Assembly (NCBI GenBank): GCA_039819545.1
Contig: JBCBRS010000001.1
Location: 186,001-250,000 of the forward strand
Direction: 5' to 3'
Length of the DNA stretch: 64,000 bases
Source: CALLPQ01 sp039819545
GTDB lineage: Bacteria; Pseudomonadota; Alphaproteobacteria; Caulobacterales; Parvularculaceae
A program made the translations under genes and the position numbers. Of this stretch, positions 53,176 through 60,031 are shown in pieces (position 1 is the stretch's first letter; the number at the start of each line of letters is the position of its first letter). The notes under the pieces are model-generated. The model saw nothing but the letters and a program-made list of their open reading frames with translations. It did not search any database and was not told where the DNA came from.

Positions 53176-55119
53176 CTAGCGCGCCAGCCCTCTTTTTAGC
53201 CGGTCAGCGATACTCCAACTGACGCCGCGCTCCCGCGCTTCGATGACCAAAGACCTACCGCGTTGCCGTTCAATCTCCGGTCGCCACGGCACCATGACAA
53301 ACGCTTTCTCATTGCCGACAATGGCCATTCTACCTTGTGCAAGATCGGTCGTGCGCTCAAATTTTCCCTCGAAACCTTCTCCAGTTTCTAGCACCCTGTG
53401 CGAACGTTGAGTTCGCCTGGATTCTGCCTCACCCGCTCGGCGCAGCTCCTCCAACCTTAATTGCTGTCTTACGTCAGCGTTCAGCCCGGTTTCTCCCTCT
53501 TTGAGCAATCCTTTGCCGCGCAAGAAAGCAATGCGGGCTCTACGCGCTTCGGAAAATTGTTTACTCTCTGCCAGGTCTGGATGCCTATCTTCGCTGTCGA
53601 GCCAAGTCTGCGCATGGACTTTGATCTGCGCTTCAATCGACGTCCATGAATGCACTTTCATGGCTACGCTTCCAGTCTTAGCCGCTTCAAATTCTGCGGC
53701 CTTTTCGATGAAGTCATCAGCTATTTCCCAAACCCCTTGGCCATTTCGATTCACGATGCCCGCTCTGCGGAGCGCATCAAGTCTTCGCTTATGCGCGAGT
53801 CGATAAGCGCTCGAAGCGGACGGATCGGCGTCTGCATGCAATTCATCCGAATAGACCCCGCCGCTTCGGGAAGCGATCTCAGCAATCGTGCGATCGGCCT
53901 TTCTAGGCCTTAAAGGTCTCGGCCTTAGCTCAACTACCGCGCCTAAAGGCGGTGACGCCCCGCCCAGTTCATCTGTTACAGGCGCGTACCATGGCGTTCC
54001 GTGAAAATCCTCCACAAGCATAAACCGCCGGTCTTTCAATTCGTCTTCCGGCCCATGCTGTATCACGACCCCGATGATGGGTGGCGTATCACCAGTTCGC
54101 TCATCGAAGAACCGAACCTTCGACACATCTTTTCCAGGCTCTACCCCAGCAGCCAAAGTGCGGATGATATCGCCTTTGCGCCCCATCGCTTTCAGAGCCC
54201 TCTCCCAGTGAGGGGCGAGTTCCCATCGCCCGTCTCCCAGGTTCTTGGCAAGATGGAGCTGCTCAAGGTGAGACAGACGTTGCTCTTGCAGACTGTTTTT
54301 GAACCGCCCGATAGCACCTGACCCGGGCGAAACGTCTAAAGCGCCTTTATTCGATTGCTCCGCGAGCTCTCGATCCAGACCTGTGAACCGGTCATTTGTT
54401 ATCTCGCGATGCCTCGATTTAGCGATCTCGATATCGCGCCTTGGGCCAAGTTCTTGCGTGAGGGTTTCTTCGGCCCGCGCGCGCAAGCCTTTCATAAGAT
54501 AGTCACGGGCGATGACGAGGTCCTGACCCATGCTGTCCTTGCCGCGAACAACAATATGAGTGTGCGGATGACCTGTGTTGTGGTGATCAACGGCAACCCA
54601 GTCGAGCTTTGTACTGAGATCACGCTCCATCTCCGACATGAGCCTGCGCGTCGTTTCTTTAAGGTTGCCTAATTGGTCTGCGTCTTCTGGTGAGACAATA
54701 ATGCGGAACTGATGGCGGTCATCCATGCTACGCTCGGCGAATGCACGGCCATCCACTTCGCTATCATCGCGTCCATAGAGCTGGCCACCTGATCCATCCC
54801 TGTCGACACCATCTCGTTGAATGTAATCAATGTGCCGAGAATAGGCCCTTATCCCGATGCCTGTTTTCGCGCGCGCTATGTGAACTTTAACCACAACCCG
54901 GCGAAGTCGCATGCGGGGCAGTCTTTGGGACCTTATACGGGCATGCAGTCCTGCCGCGTTACCTCTGCCTATGCGTGCCCCGGTGAAAGCGGGTTTTGTT
55001 TGCGGTGCAGACAACTGCCGTGCTGCTTTGAGCAGTCTGGACCGAAAGCGCTTTGACGACCCGGCCCCAGTGTCTCTAAGCTTACCGAGGCGCGGTGTGA
55101 AGTCTGCGTCGCCGCTCAT
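53176..55119 (-). CDS. VirD2-type relaxase (DUF3363 family)
   Basis: A 647-aa relaxase that would nick at the transfer origin and pilot the strand. The relaxase core is visible: AYSRHIDYIQRDGVDRDGS (Tyr region), RHQFRIIVSPEDADQLG and the three-His motif DHHNTGHPHTHIVVRG. The DUF3363 C-terminal region follows (GTPWYAPVTDELGG, AIVGNEKAFVMVPWRPEIE, GVSWSIADRLKRGLAR). ATG 55119 has AGGA upstream and gives MSGDADF; the start at 55143 is an extension. It is the typical partner of TraF and TraG in alphaproteobacterial elements. No oriT could be located by eye. Confidence 0.92.
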   Translation of the reverse strand: MSGDADFTPRLGKLRDTGAGSSKRFRSRLLKAARQLSAPQTKPAFTGARIGRGNAAGLHARIRSQRLPRMRLRRVVVKVHIARAKTGIGIRAYSRHIDYIQRDGVDRDGSGGQLYGRDDSEVDGRAFAERSMDDRHQFRIIVSPEDADQLGNLKETTRRLMSEMERDLSTKLDWVAVDHHNTGHPHTHIVVRGKDSMGQDLVIARDYLMKGLRARAEETLTQELGPRRDIEIAKSRHREITNDRFTGLDRELAEQSNKGALDVSPGSGAIGRFKNSLQEQRLSHLEQLHLAKNLGDGRWELAPHWERALKAMGRKGDIIRTLAAGVEPGKDVSKVRFFDERTGDTPPIIGVVIQHGPEDELKDRRFMLVEDFHGTPWYAPVTDELGGASPPLGAVVELRPRPLRPRKADRTIAEIASRSGGVYSDELHADADPSASSAYRLAHKRRLDALRRAGIVNRNGQGVWEIADDFIEKAAEFEAAKTGSVAMKVHSWTSIEAQIKVHAQTWLDSEDRHPDLAESKQFSEARRARIAFLRGKGLLKEGETGLNADVRQQLRLEELRRAGEAESRRTQRSHRVLETGEGFEGKFERTTDLAQGRMAIVGNEKAFVMVPWRPEIERQRGRSLVIEARERGVSWSIADRLKRGLAR

Positions 55120-55316
55120 ATGGTGCGTCCTGCGTCTATGCACCTGAAAAGTTCAATAGAACCAGCAAGGACGAGAATATTCGTGCACCACATATTCCGG
55201 CATAAGGCGCCAAAAAAGAGATGTGCAGACAATACCTTATGCACCTGTTGGTGCATGAGCTTCAATCTTGCCCGTCCGGGTTCGCTGTCAAATCTGATGC
55301 CTCCTTTCGCCGCTTT

Positions 55317-55346
55317 ATGCCGCCATATGCCGGAACACGCCGCCAT
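55317..55346 (+). promoter_or_regulatory. tandem 10-bp motif between traF and relaxase
   Basis: On the + strand three successive units: ATGCCGCCAT, ATGCCGGAAC (degenerate), ACGCCGCCAT. It lies in the 233-bp gap between the traF stop and the relaxase start, about 200 bp upstream of the latter, and could also be part of the transfer origin region. Confidence 0.5.
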
Positions 55347-55352
55347 TTCTAT

Positions 55353-55850
55353 TCAGCGCCATTCCAGAATGAGCTGGGCAGTGCTTTGAATATCGCTCAG
55401 ATTGGTCGGTCCGAAGTAGCGACCATCCAGAGAATCTGGGTGCCGATTCATCAAAAACACCTGGCTTTCATCGAGAAGGAAACAGCCGTCCCATGAGGGC
55501 AGTTCTTGCCCAAATGAATCTATTTGTTTGACGGTGCCATGTGGGATTTCATTGATCTGAATACGTCCATTCATCCTACAAATTTCATCCCCTGGCATAC
55601 CGGCGATACGCTTCAAAAGAGGCCAATCTTTTCCGACAAACCCTCTCTGGTTTGCCCAAACCGCCTCAGGGCTCTTGGCTGAAACGACAACCCAACGGCC
55701 AAGGGTGAATGGCTTGTCGTTCAGCCAATAAAGCCCCATTGGCGCGCTTGCCGTTCGGTTCCAAAGTAGCCTTTCTGAGGGAGAAAACACTATCCCGAAG
55801 AGGGAGAGACACACGCCTGTAATCATCAGGCTCAAGAATAATTTACGCAT
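55353..55850 (-). CDS. traF: TraF-like S26 signal peptidase
   Basis: A ~165-aa S26 peptidase; in IncP plasmids TraF matures and cyclises pilin. One membrane segment (LFLSLMITGVCLSLFGIVF) is followed by the Ser site in NRTASAPMGLYWLND, the Lys region in LLKRIAGMPGDEICRMNG and a late GCFLLDESQVFLMNRHPDSLDGRYFG box. It begins just after the small HTH gene (4 bp between) and so belongs to one transcript with it. The trb pilus genes it would serve are not in the window. Confidence 0.9.
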   Translation of the reverse strand: MRKLFLSLMITGVCLSLFGIVFSPSERLLWNRTASAPMGLYWLNDKPFTLGRWVVVSAKSPEAVWANQRGFVGKDWPLLKRIAGMPGDEICRMNGRIQINEIPHGTVKQIDSFGQELPSWDGCFLLDESQVFLMNRHPDSLDGRYFGPTNLSDIQSTAQLILEWR

Positions 55851-55854
55851 GGTT

Positions 55855-56088
55855 TCACCGAAGAGGCTCACCGGTAGAAACCCACCTTTGGCCTTCTGAC
55901 CAGTCGACCAAGTCGGCTTTCGTGTAATAGACACGCCAACCATGTTTTCGATAAATGGGCCCGCGTCCCTGATACCGATAATGACTGAGAGTAATGGGTG
56001 ACAGGTGCAGAAATTCGGCGGCTTCCTGCGCGGTGAGAAGCTCGGGTAACTCCGAACTACCCTTGGGGTTTTGATTATTCTTTGCCAT
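55855..56088 (-). CDS. small excisionase-like HTH protein
   Basis: A 77-aa protein with a MerR/excisionase-type helix-turn-helix: LLTAQEAAEFLHLSPITLSHYRYQGRGPIYRKHGWRVYYTKADLVDW. It may regulate transfer genes. It is 4 bp from traF, and a tandem 10-bp motif lies 42-61 bp upstream. ATG 56088 with AAGGAG upstream is preferred over the longer frame to 56214. Confidence 0.8.
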   Translation of the reverse strand: MAKNNQNPKGSSELPELLTAQEAAEFLHLSPITLSHYRYQGRGPIYRKHGWRVYYTKADLVDWSEGQRWVSTGEPLR

Positions 56089-56129
56089 GATCAGACGCTC
56101 CTTTTCGATGTTTCCTTTCGCGGAAAAGC

Positions 56130-56149
56130 ATGCCGCCACATGCCGCAAT
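56130..56149 (+). promoter_or_regulatory. tandem 10-bp motif upstream of HTH/traF pair
   Basis: On the + strand: ATGCCGCCAC followed by ATGCCGCAAT, 42-61 bp upstream of the HTH gene start. It shares its core with the motifs at 50851 and 55317, so the HTH protein may bind all three. Confidence 0.5.
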
Positions 56150-56212
56150 TCATAGCCGTAAAAAGTCCCATCTGAATTTTCCGCCCCGTTATTAACCCTG
56201 CAGTTCCAATAC

Positions 56213-56243
56213 AAAACCGCCCCGGAGAAGATCTCCGAGGCGG
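56213..56243 (-). terminator. intrinsic terminator behind DUF736 gene
   Basis: On the minus strand a stem with one mismatch (CCGCC-T-CGGAGA / TCTCCG-G-GGCGG, 3-nt loop) is followed by TTTT, 24 bp after the DUF736 stop. It separates DUF736 from the HTH/traF unit. Confidence 0.7.
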
Positions 56244-56266
56244 CCTGTTTTGAGCGATGTTCTAGC

Positions 56267-56590
56267 CTAATCGCGCGGGTTCCAGAGGATTACGTGTCGC
56301 CCCTTCTTGCCTTTCACGGGGGCGAGGTTTGCGTAGACCTTGCGCGGCCCTATCTGCGGGTCTGCAAGGGTGATCGAGACATATTCTCTGCCGCTTGCCT
56401 TAGCCTTTCTGAGCCAGCCGCCGCCAATTTCGGTTGAGGTTTCACCGGCATAGATGCGGTAGTCTGGCTGACCATCGGCGGCTTTTTCCGCGTTCCTCTC
56501 TATGCGGATTGAGCTGGTGAGGTTCATCATTGCAAGAGCGCCTTCGAAGCCTGATTTGGTTTCGCTTACATATCCGAGTGCGTTGGCCAT
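56267..56590 (-). CDS. DUF736 family protein
   Basis: A 107-aa DUF736 protein: MANALGYVSETKSGFEGALAM, DGQPDYRIYAGETSTEIGGGWLRKAKASGREYVSITLADPQIG, NLAPVKGKKGRHVILWNP. DUF736 genes are a signature of plasmids and integrative elements in Alphaproteobacteria; the function is unknown. ATG 56590 has AAGGAA upstream. The gene stands alone between two terminators. Confidence 0.9.
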   Translation of the reverse strand: MANALGYVSETKSGFEGALAMMNLTSSIRIERNAEKAADGQPDYRIYAGETSTEIGGGWLRKAKASGREYVSITLADPQIGPRKVYANLAPVKGKKGRHVILWNPRD

Positions 56591-56970
56591 GGTGTAGTTC
56601 CTTTCGTTTCCATGTGTCTCTAGGGACACCTTGTCCCCGTCGACGCCGGACCGCTCGGGCGACGCTGGACGGGCCTGAACCGGAACGGGCGAAACGCCAG
56701 TGAAGCACCGGCTCGGCGAAGAATTTTGATGCGCGAGGAGCCGCGTATGCGGCGGGGAAAATTCTTCCTAAGGGCAGGTTTCAAGGGCCGGAGAGCGTCG
56801 TCCAGGTCATACGGCAAGAGACGGGAAAAGGGGTCCGGAAGCCACTTTCGGAAACGTAACGCACAATTGTGGTCAACACTTCGGAGACCCCATTATAAAC
56901 AAAAAAGGCGAGCGGTGAGCGCTTCGCTCCGATGATTTATGATCAGCATTCTTCGCTATATGGGACAGTT

Positions 56971-56999
56971 AAAACCGCCCGATGATTGCCACCGGGCGG
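56971..56999 (-). terminator. intrinsic terminator behind 158-aa gene/ardA unit
   Basis: On the minus strand CCGCCCG (56999-56993) pairs with CGGGCGG (56981-56975) and TTTT follows (56974-56971). It ends the ardA-side transcript. Confidence 0.7.
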
Positions 57000-57008
57000 C
57001 TCCCTCAT

Positions 57009-57039
57009 CCGCCTGAACAGGAGACAAACAGTCAGGCGG
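57009..57039 (-). other. 8-bp-stem hairpin just before terminator
   Basis: CCGCCTGA (57009-57016) pairs with TCAGGCGG (57032-57039), 15-nt loop, between the gene stop and the terminator. Possibly an mRNA 3'-end structure. Confidence 0.4.
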
Positions 57040-57074
57040 CATTTAGCTCACCGAAGGCTTGCGTCTCAGTGATT

Positions 57075-57551
57075 TCAGGCGCGCGCGGGGCTGGCGTCGA
57101 GCGCTGCGCAAAGTCGACGGGCGGCGGCGATCCCGGTGGCGAGTGCTTCGGGCAACAGATCCTGTGCAGCCTCGGTGAGGTAAGCATTATCGCCATCAGG
57201 ATAGTTGGCCTCAATGCCCCAAAGTCTCGCTGCATCAGCGTCTAAGATGACGCCTTCCAGCGCAATCGAAAGCACGACCCCGCAATAGAACCATTCATCT
57301 TTGCGCCATGCCTCCATGACCGCTTCAGCTCTAGCCTGCGCGTCCGCAAAACGTCGCCGGTGGTTCGATCCGGGGCCAATAAATCCCGGCGCGTCTTTGT
57401 AAAGCGATGGCCAGAATCCGTCTTGGCGTTCGTCGGGCGCATCGGGGCAATCGTCGCGCGCAATGCGCGCGACGATCTTAAAGCCAGCGACTTCGCAGGT
57501 GATGCTGTCGCCTTCACAAACGACGTCAGAGAAGCGTTCAGTGAAAGCCAT
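57075..57551 (-). CDS. conserved element protein, function unknown
   Basis: A 158-aa protein (CEGDSITCEVAGFKIVARIARDD; AWRKDEWFYCGVVLSIALEGVILD; AARLWGIEANYPDGDNAYLTEAAQDLLPEALATG) of a type I recall as a frequent neighbour of ardA and DUF736 on alphaproteobacterial plasmids and ICEs. It is acidic. It lies 2 bp behind ardA and is co-transcribed. An anti-defence role is a guess from context. Confidence 0.72.
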   Translation of the reverse strand: MAFTERFSDVVCEGDSITCEVAGFKIVARIARDDCPDAPDERQDGFWPSLYKDAPGFIGPGSNHRRRFADAQARAEAVMEAWRKDEWFYCGVVLSIALEGVILDADAARLWGIEANYPDGDNAYLTEAAQDLLPEALATGIAAARRLCAALDASPARA

Positions 57552-57553
57552 GA

Positions 57554-58117
57554 TCAGCGGCTCCAGAAGATATGGACTTCATCGAAGCCTGTCTGGAACA
57601 CCATGATCTCGCCATTCAGCGCCATGTCGCGGGCAAGCGCCTGCCAGTCGATATAGTAGCGAAGGCTCTCGGGAATCTCGGTGCCGGTGTCCTCGTGCAG
57701 CTGCTCGGCAAAGTCTGCAGCGCTAAGATATTCGCCAGCATACTCCTCGAATGCGGCGCGCGCCTCGGTCAGATCGTCACCGAAATGCGCAAGCACCTTG
57801 GCGCCAAGTTCGCCGTGCTCCTCAATGAAATCTGCTAACTCGCACACAGTCTCGAATGAGGCGTATTCGGAAAGATTCGCGCCTTCGAAGCCTTCATAGT
57901 CATGGATTGCCCATTCTTCAGCATCTGGAATTGGCGAAGCCGCAAGCATGGCGCGGACTGAGTCCATGATCTCGTCGGGGCTCGTCGCATCGATCCAGCG
58001 TCCGTGCAGGCAGCCATTATTATAGGCCGCAAGGCAGGCTACGTAGATGCGGCGTTTCTCGCGAAGCGTGGGCGCGGCGCTTGGTGTTTGCGGGTGGTGG
58101 GTTAGTGGTTCGGTCAT
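57554..58117 (-). CDS. ardA: ArdA antirestriction protein
   Basis: A 187-aa ArdA, an acidic DNA mimic that blocks type I restriction enzymes when an element enters a new host. Family segments: RIYVACLAAYNNGCLHGRWIDA, EEWAIHDYEGF and SLRYYIDWQALARDMALNGEIMVF near the C terminus; the central ADFIEEHGELGAKVLAHFGDDLTEARAAFEEYAGEY is rich in Asp/Glu. ATG 58117 has AAGGAGA upstream. Promoter features in the 275-bp upstream gap (58118-58392) are not obvious. Confidence 0.92.
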   Translation of the reverse strand: MTEPLTHHPQTPSAAPTLREKRRIYVACLAAYNNGCLHGRWIDATSPDEIMDSVRAMLAASPIPDAEEWAIHDYEGFEGANLSEYASFETVCELADFIEEHGELGAKVLAHFGDDLTEARAAFEEYAGEYLSAADFAEQLHEDTGTEIPESLRYYIDWQALARDMALNGEIMVFQTGFDEVHIFWSR

Positions 58118-58392
58118 GTCAGTCTCCTTTGCGCCGCCTCGCATTCTTTCCCGCATCAGGCGGGAGTGGGCGGCGAAAAGGTGCTTGGCCGGAGCGCATT
58201 AGGGCGCGGCGCAAGGGGTGGCTGAAGGTAGGATACCTATAGACGCTACATTACGAAAAAGTCCCGCCCCCTTGCGCTGTGACCGCGCTCTGGCAGATGC
58301 ACCGTCCGCCCAATTCCGACTGTTTGGAAACTCTATTGAGGCGTTAAGGAACTAGGAATGATCGCGTACGTCTTGCCGGTGACCATCCTAAG

Positions 58393-59796
58393 CTAATGCG
58401 GCTTATAGCGGTCAGCATTCTCGAACTGCTGTTCGATAGCATTGAGCCAATTATCGATCTCTAGGGCAACGCTTTCACCGCCCTCAGATGAACGAACTTC
58501 GTGTAATTCGCGACGTGCCGCCTGCAATGTTCGCCAAAGCTTGTCGTCTTCGTGTTCTGCAAAGAGACGCTCTGAGATTGCGCTGCCAATGCTGGCGCGT
58601 TCTGTTTCTGAAAGTCGTTCGGGGGCCGAACAATAGACAAGGCGTTGGGCGAGTTGACGAAAACGAGTATCATCGAATTCTCTGACGAGGCGGGATCGGG
58701 CCGCCCAGTCCCCTCGGTGAAACGCTTCCATTTTTTCGTTGTCTGCGCGGGACGGAAACCCGTCGAATATCCTTTGCTCCAAGTGGTCCGGTTCAGGCCA
58801 CGGCTCAGCAAGTTTTTCCATTAAATCGATCATCCGCGTGCAAGCGTCCTCATCGCCCGCGAGCGAATGACTGACCTGAAGCAATGACGGATCGATCTGG
58901 ATATCAAACTGACGGGCGGCTTCCTCATCGAGAACGATTGGAGCCTTATTCAAGGCGATTTGCCGGATCGGTTTGGGTGACGCAGATAACTGCCTCAACA
59001 AAGATTCCTCTTCAAGCGAGAAAACGGACGGCCAATCGACTTCAAGTCTAGCGATGCTTGCCGCACTGGTATTGCTTCCTCGCTGATCGATCCGTTGCCC
59101 CCACCAAACGCTCGGGCCATTCATAAAATACTCGACAATGAGAACAGGCTTTCCAAACGCAAGGCTCGAAACCATCGCCGATTTTGGGGACGAATGCACC
59201 GAACTTTGCCAAAGCTCAGGACAGCGTTCGGCCAGCAAGCAAGCGATATGAATCGTAGCCTCGACATCCGCCAAAGCGTCATGTGCATTTTCGTGCGAGA
59301 ACCCGTTCAAGGGTGCTAACTGGTCGAGCTTGAACCCCGTACGCCCGCGCGGCGTCAAAGGATATTGGAACGCACCGGGATAAAGGTGCGATGCGGCCTG
59401 TACGAGCGGCAGAATATCCATTCGAGAATTGTTGTTCGTAACGGTGAGATAGGGAGGATGTAGGGTCTGCCAGAACGCACGCTGAAGCAATGGTTCATCG
59501 AAACGAATGGAGTTATAGCCAACATAAACAGCCGGTCCCCAGGCCTCCATTCGATGGCGAATTTCGCTCATCATATCGTAGAAGCTTGGTAAGCCCTCGC
59601 CATCAAGCATGCTCGGTGTGACGCCAGTGACCTTCAACGCCATGGGCGCAGGAATGACCCACGGAAGGCGCTGACAGCGCATTTCAAAACGGTCGACCTC
59701 TTGTAAGTTTTCATCTGTCAAGATCGCTGCAAACTGCAGGATTTGATCGAAAACTGTATTGGTTCCCGTTGTTTCGGTGTCGTAGAAAACGAACAG
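58393..59796 (-). CDS. exonuclease I-like DEDDh nuclease, apparent CTG start
   Basis: A ~467-aa ExoI (SbcB)-type 3'-5' single-strand DNA exonuclease. The coding frame continues past the first internal TTG (59721) to KALFVFYDTETTGTNTVFDQILQF, which holds the first catalytic Asp/Glu pair, so the true start must be upstream of 59721. No ATG, GTG or TTG lies between that motif and the preceding in-frame stop; CTG 59796 has GGGGAG 7 bp before it and gives a family-like N terminus FVFYDTETTG. Later sites: NSIRFDEPLLQRAFW (Asp) and HENAHDALADVEATIHIA (His, Asp). It is divergent from the drmD-like gene and may belong to the defence module. Confidence 0.85.
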   Translation of the reverse strand: MFVFYDTETTGTNTVFDQILQFAAILTDENLQEVDRFEMRCQRLPWVIPAPMALKVTGVTPSMLDGEGLPSFYDMMSEIRHRMEAWGPAVYVGYNSIRFDEPLLQRAFWQTLHPPYLTVTNNNSRMDILPLVQAASHLYPGAFQYPLTPRGRTGFKLDQLAPLNGFSHENAHDALADVEATIHIACLLAERCPELWQSSVHSSPKSAMVSSLAFGKPVLIVEYFMNGPSVWWGQRIDQRGSNTSAASIARLEVDWPSVFSLEEESLLRQLSASPKPIRQIALNKAPIVLDEEAARQFDIQIDPSLLQVSHSLAGDEDACTRMIDLMEKLAEPWPEPDHLEQRIFDGFPSRADNEKMEAFHRGDWAARSRLVREFDDTRFRQLAQRLVYCSAPERLSETERASIGSAISERLFAEHEDDKLWRTLQAARRELHEVRSSEGGESVALEIDNWLNAIEQQFENADRYKPH

Positions 59797-59921
59797 TGCT
59801 TTTCTCCCCGGGCTCGCGATGCGCGTCGTATATACGAGCGTTCAATCTCAGGTATATTGCTGACGAATCTGCGTCTAGTGGTGTAGGCGAGCAAGTGTTT
59901 TGATCAGGTGGGGCCAAATCG

Positions 59922-59950
59922 TTGACTAAAAAAAGCGAATAAAGAATTTT
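59922..59950 (+). promoter_or_regulatory. weak promoter candidate for drmD-like gene
   Basis: TTGACT (59922-59927) and AATTTT (59945-59950) are separated by 17 bp, 82 bp upstream of the ATG. The -35 is good, the -10 poor. A hairpin and a dyad follow directly, so regulation at this promoter is likely. Confidence 0.35.
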
Positions 59951-59987
59951 TCCTCAAAGGAAAAAAGCCTCTGCACTGCGATGCAGA
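59947..59987 (+). promoter_or_regulatory. two dyads in the exoI/drmD divergent promoter region
   Basis: TTTTTCCT-CAA-AGGAAAAA (59947-59965, 8-bp stem) is followed by TCTGCA-n6-TGCAGA (59970-59987), an 18-bp operator-like dyad. They lie just downstream of the candidate promoter, where a repressor would block transcription. No regulator gene is adjacent in the window. Confidence 0.45.
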
Positions 59988-60031
59988 TCAATATAAGCTG
60001 CCTCTAAACTCAAAAGAACATCCGATCATTT

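Larger units (their letters stand above)
56591..57074. other. 484-bp non-coding stretch before antirestriction genes
   Basis: No credible gene. The 56600-56900 part is GC-rich and gene-less and should hold the DUF736 promoter. The right end holds two hairpins behind the 158-aa gene, listed separately. No oriT-like inverted repeat with a recognisable nick site was found. Confidence 0.4.

Noticed and set aside
59711..59917. 68-aa minus-strand ORF with ATG start overlapping the exonuclease N terminus
   Set aside because: It is in a different frame from the DEDD motif and has no domain; kept only as a possible frameshift partner.
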